Of a stretch of DNA of 46,465 bases, positions 44,336 to 46,465 are shown piece after piece. The notes under the pieces are model-generated. The model was given only the letters and a program-made list of their open reading frames with translations. It was not told the DNA's origin and searched no databases. Every line of letters starts with the position of its first letter. Position 1 is the first letter of the stretch. The stretch spans positions 1 to 46,465 of the forward strand of contig JABHKC010000044.1 in assembly GCA_018692315.1 (NCBI GenBank). The letters run 5' to 3'. This stretch comes from Bacteroidota bacterium. GTDB lineage: Bacteria > Bacteroidota > Bacteroidia > Bacteroidales > JABHKC01. Made by a program: the position numbers and the translations under genes.

Positions 44336-46465
44336 TCATTCTACACTCATCATTTTTGTATCAGAAAAACCTTCAGAATTTAATCTATAAAAATAAACTC
44401 CCGATGGTAAATGTTTCCTTTCAAAAACAATCGTATGGTTTCCTGAACTAAGGTTTTGCGAATGAATAGTTTTGATTTTTTCACCAATCAGATTAAATAA
44501 CTCTATTTCTACAAAAGCCTTTTCGGGAATGTAAAAACCTATTTCAGTTGTTTGAGAAAATGGATTTGGATTGTTTTGAAAAAGTTCAAAATTTGATATT
44601 CCTTGTTCGATATTCAATATTTTTTCAGCAACAGCTATTTTATTTGTTTCATAAAATTCATCACCTTCAAGCCAGGACTCAACTTTTACCACATCCACAG
44701 AATTTCCATTCCAAATTTGGATTATATAACTCTCCTCGCCTATCATTCCATCAATTTCCTGCGAATATTCATCATCACCCCAAATTGAAATTGCAAGGTT
44801 TTTAGCTGTGAAAACTGATGAACCAACAAGTTTTCCACTTTCACTAAAAATACCTATTTCTGAACCAATTGGAGGTTCTGTTTCCCATGCTGTTGCAGGA
44901 ATTCCAAGAGTCATATTTGAGCCTGTGTTTAGAATTCTATTGAAATGCTGTGTTTGAGGAATTAATGCTTTAGATTTTGCGAGATTTATTGTATTTGCAG
45001 GATAAACTAAGGTATCGGCGTTTGACATCTTAATATTATAACCACTACCCGGTTGCATATCTCCAATAGCATTTATTCCAAATATTGGCCAATATACATC
45101 ACCTAAACCATTTTTTACAATTATTATATTATTTTCAATCTCAAGCAGTAGATTTTCAATTGAGGCAGAAGACTGCCGTAAATAGCCCACAAGATTCCAT
45201 GCAGCATGCAAATATATTGGGTGATTTTGAGGATTAACTATTGTACCATAAATTGTTAAAACAATTTGATTTTCAACCTTTACCATATATGCTTCACCAA
45301 TTATCATATCTCCTATCGCATTTATGCTAAACAAGGGCCAATATACTGCCCCGGCTTCGTCTTTTACAATTATTAATTCAGATAATATTACTGAAAATAC
45401 ATCGGATACATTCGGGCTTGTTGGAACAATAAAAGTTGATATTAAGCTCCAACTATTCATTAGGTTAATGTCCTGCGAAGAAAATGAATCTATTACAGTT
45501 ATATTAATTGTATCCGAATTAAAACATTGATTTTGATTTTCAACCAGAACTGAAATTGTATGAGTACCTACTCCATAAATTGATGCGTCAAACACTAAAG
45601 ATTGTGTTGTTGTTCCATTATTCCACAAATAGCTTACAAAACCTGAATCAGCTTCCAAGATTAATGTCTCCGTGATGTATAAAGTTGTATCCATACCTAA
45701 ATATATAACCGGCAAAGGAAAGACAGTAACAGATTGTGTTTCGGAATTTGTACAGCTATTTGTATCTGTAAATGTATATGTTATATCAAAAAATCCATCT
45801 AAGCCAGATGGTTCAAAGTCGTTTCCATTGATTCCACTTCCGCTAAAAGTTCCACCAACGGGCAAACCGGTCAATTGAACTGTAGGTTCATCAATGCAAT
45901 ATTCCGCAGCAAGTCCGGTAAAACTTACAAGCGGCAATGGAAATACCGTTACTGATTGTGTTTCGGAATTTATGCAGCCATTGGTATCTGTGTATGTATA
46001 GGTAATATCAAAGAATCCATCTCCGGCAGAAGGTTCAAAAGTATTTCCCGAAATTCCGCTTCCACTGAATATTCCACCAAGAGGTGAACCGGTCAATTGT
46101 ACTGTAGGTTCATTGATGCAATATTCTAAAGCAAGACCGGTAAAACCTACCACCGGTAATGGAAAGACTGTAACAGATTGTGTTTCAAAACTTGTACATC
46201 CGTTTGTATCTGTAAATGTATATGTTATATCAAAAAATCCTTCTCCGGCAGACGGATCAAAATAGTTTCCATTGATTCCACTTCCGCTAAATGTTCCACC
46301 AATGGGCGAACCGGTCAATTGAACTGTAGGTTCATCGATGCAATATTCTAAAGCAAGACCGGTAAAACCTACCACCGGTAATGGAAAGACTGTAACAGAT
46401 TGTGTTTCAAAACTTGTACATCCGTTTGTATCTGTAAATGTATATGTTATATCAAAAAATCCTTC
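44336..46465 (-). CDS. T9SS-sorted repeat surface protein, 5' end outside the window
   Basis: At least 709 residues are visible; the frame is open to the window edge. In order from the N-side: more than three copies of a 74-residue repeat (GFTGLALEYCIDEPTVQLTG to QSVTVFPLP); an Ig/PKD-like segment (about 80 residues); two copies of the YWP-x-[FY]-[GS]-IN-x-IGDM module; a module with PPIGSEIGIFSESGKLVGSS, IWGDDEYSQEIDG and YIIQIWNG; and a type A T9SS sorting tail (NNPNPFSQTTEIGFYIPEKA to GVYFYRLNSEGFSD and KMMSV). It is a probable large adhesin or matrix protein. Shared modules link it to the SUMF1-domain protein at 10779. Confidence 0.88.
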   Translation of the reverse strand, partial: EGFFDITYTFTDTNGCTSFETQSVTVFPLPVVGFTGLALEYCIDEPTVQLTGSPIGGTFSGSGINGNYFDPSAGEGFFDITYTFTDTNGCTSFETQSVTVFPLPVVGFTGLALEYCINEPTVQLTGSPLGGIFSGSGISGNTFEPSAGDGFFDITYTYTDTNGCINSETQSVTVFPLPLVSFTGLAAEYCIDEPTVQLTGLPVGGTFSGSGINGNDFEPSGLDGFFDITYTFTDTNSCTNSETQSVTVFPLPVIYLGMDTTLYITETLILEADSGFVSYLWNNGTTTQSLVFDASIYGVGTHTISVLVENQNQCFNSDTINITVIDSFSSQDINLMNSWSLISTFIVPTSPNVSDVFSVILSELIIVKDEAGAVYWPLFSINAIGDMIIGEAYMVKVENQIVLTIYGTIVNPQNHPIYLHAAWNLVGYLRQSSASIENLLLEIENNIIIVKNGLGDVYWPIFGINAIGDMQPGSGYNIKMSNADTLVYPANTINLAKSKALIPQTQHFNRILNTGSNMTLGIPATAWETEPPIGSEIGIFSESGKLVGSSVFTAKNLAISIWGDDEYSQEIDGMIGEESYIIQIWNGNSVDVVKVESWLEGDEFYETNKIAVAEKILNIEQGISNFELFQNNPNPFSQTTEIGFYIPEKAFVEIELFNLIGEKIKTIHSQNLSSGNHTIVFERKHLPSGVYFYRLNSEGFSDTKMMSVE
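45712..46465 (-). repeat. 222-bp tandem coding repeats
   Basis: Three full units plus a partial fourth of 222 bases (74 codons) lie within the surface-protein gene and continue past the window. The two rightmost units differ at very few positions: the visible end of the last unit is identical to the matching part of its neighbour, while the inner units have drifted. This gradient points to recent duplication or homogenisation. Confidence 0.85.

Noticed and set aside
45712-46465. Separate short genes on the plus strand within the repeat region
   Set aside because: They are antisense frames of the 222-bp coding repeats and have no independent support.

Overview
This is an AT-rich chromosomal window from a member of the Bacteroidota (Bacteroidetes); I cannot name the genus. 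The evidence is a short Bacteroidetes-type RpoD, several promoters of the phylum's TTTG / TANNTTTG form, type IX secretion (T9SS) sorting tails, a PUR/DUF3276 protein, a FadL/OmpP1-like barrel, DUF2807 and Asp-box lipoproteins, and an almost complete lack of Shine-Dalgarno sites (one gene is an exception).

Layout. 1-2150: the start of an IS1595-type transposase, a small membrane protein and an Asp-box lipoprotein. 2150-2968: gene-free, with a palindromic tandem repeat array in front of gyrB. 2969-10500: gyrB, a T9SS subtilase, an EamA permease, rpoD and a thiolase. 10779-12680: a secreted SUMF1-domain protein. 13073-15639: transaldolase, a Sua5/YciO protein and a glutamate/dicarboxylate symporter. 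15753-22371: envelope proteins around proS, including a Tyr/Asp/Ser-rich lipoprotein and a FadL-like barrel.

22440-25640 is the accessory region. A four-gene minus-strand operon encodes a small membrane protein, an effector-like protein that needs a -1 shift at a run of nine A, an MC6-type middle component and a DUF2326 ABC ATPase. This reads as an ABC-three-component (ABC-3C) conflict system. Fragments of two other mobile or defence-associated genes flank it: a RhuM-family tail and a type ISP/Eco57I-like methylase tail. The interval between the barrel gene and rsmI therefore looks like a turnover hotspot.

25647-39028 returns to housekeeping: rsmI, an M28 peptidase, a charged protein, tdk, a GT39-like membrane protein, an SH3-NlpC/P60 hydrolase, hutU, an MBL hydrolase, dapF, a PUR protein, a GreA-C-like protein and queA. 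39340-43948 is a minus-strand cluster of an ABC exporter, two paralogous membrane proteins and a winged-helix protein. The window ends inside a T9SS surface protein with 222-bp repeats.

Other structure of note: two related hairpin (MITE-like) elements lie in convergent gaps. One supplies the last codons and stop of queA and is itself interrupted by a second element with perfect 22-bp inverted ends. The SUMF1 protein and the terminal T9SS protein share unnamed modules. No rRNA, tRNA or CRISPR array was recognised.
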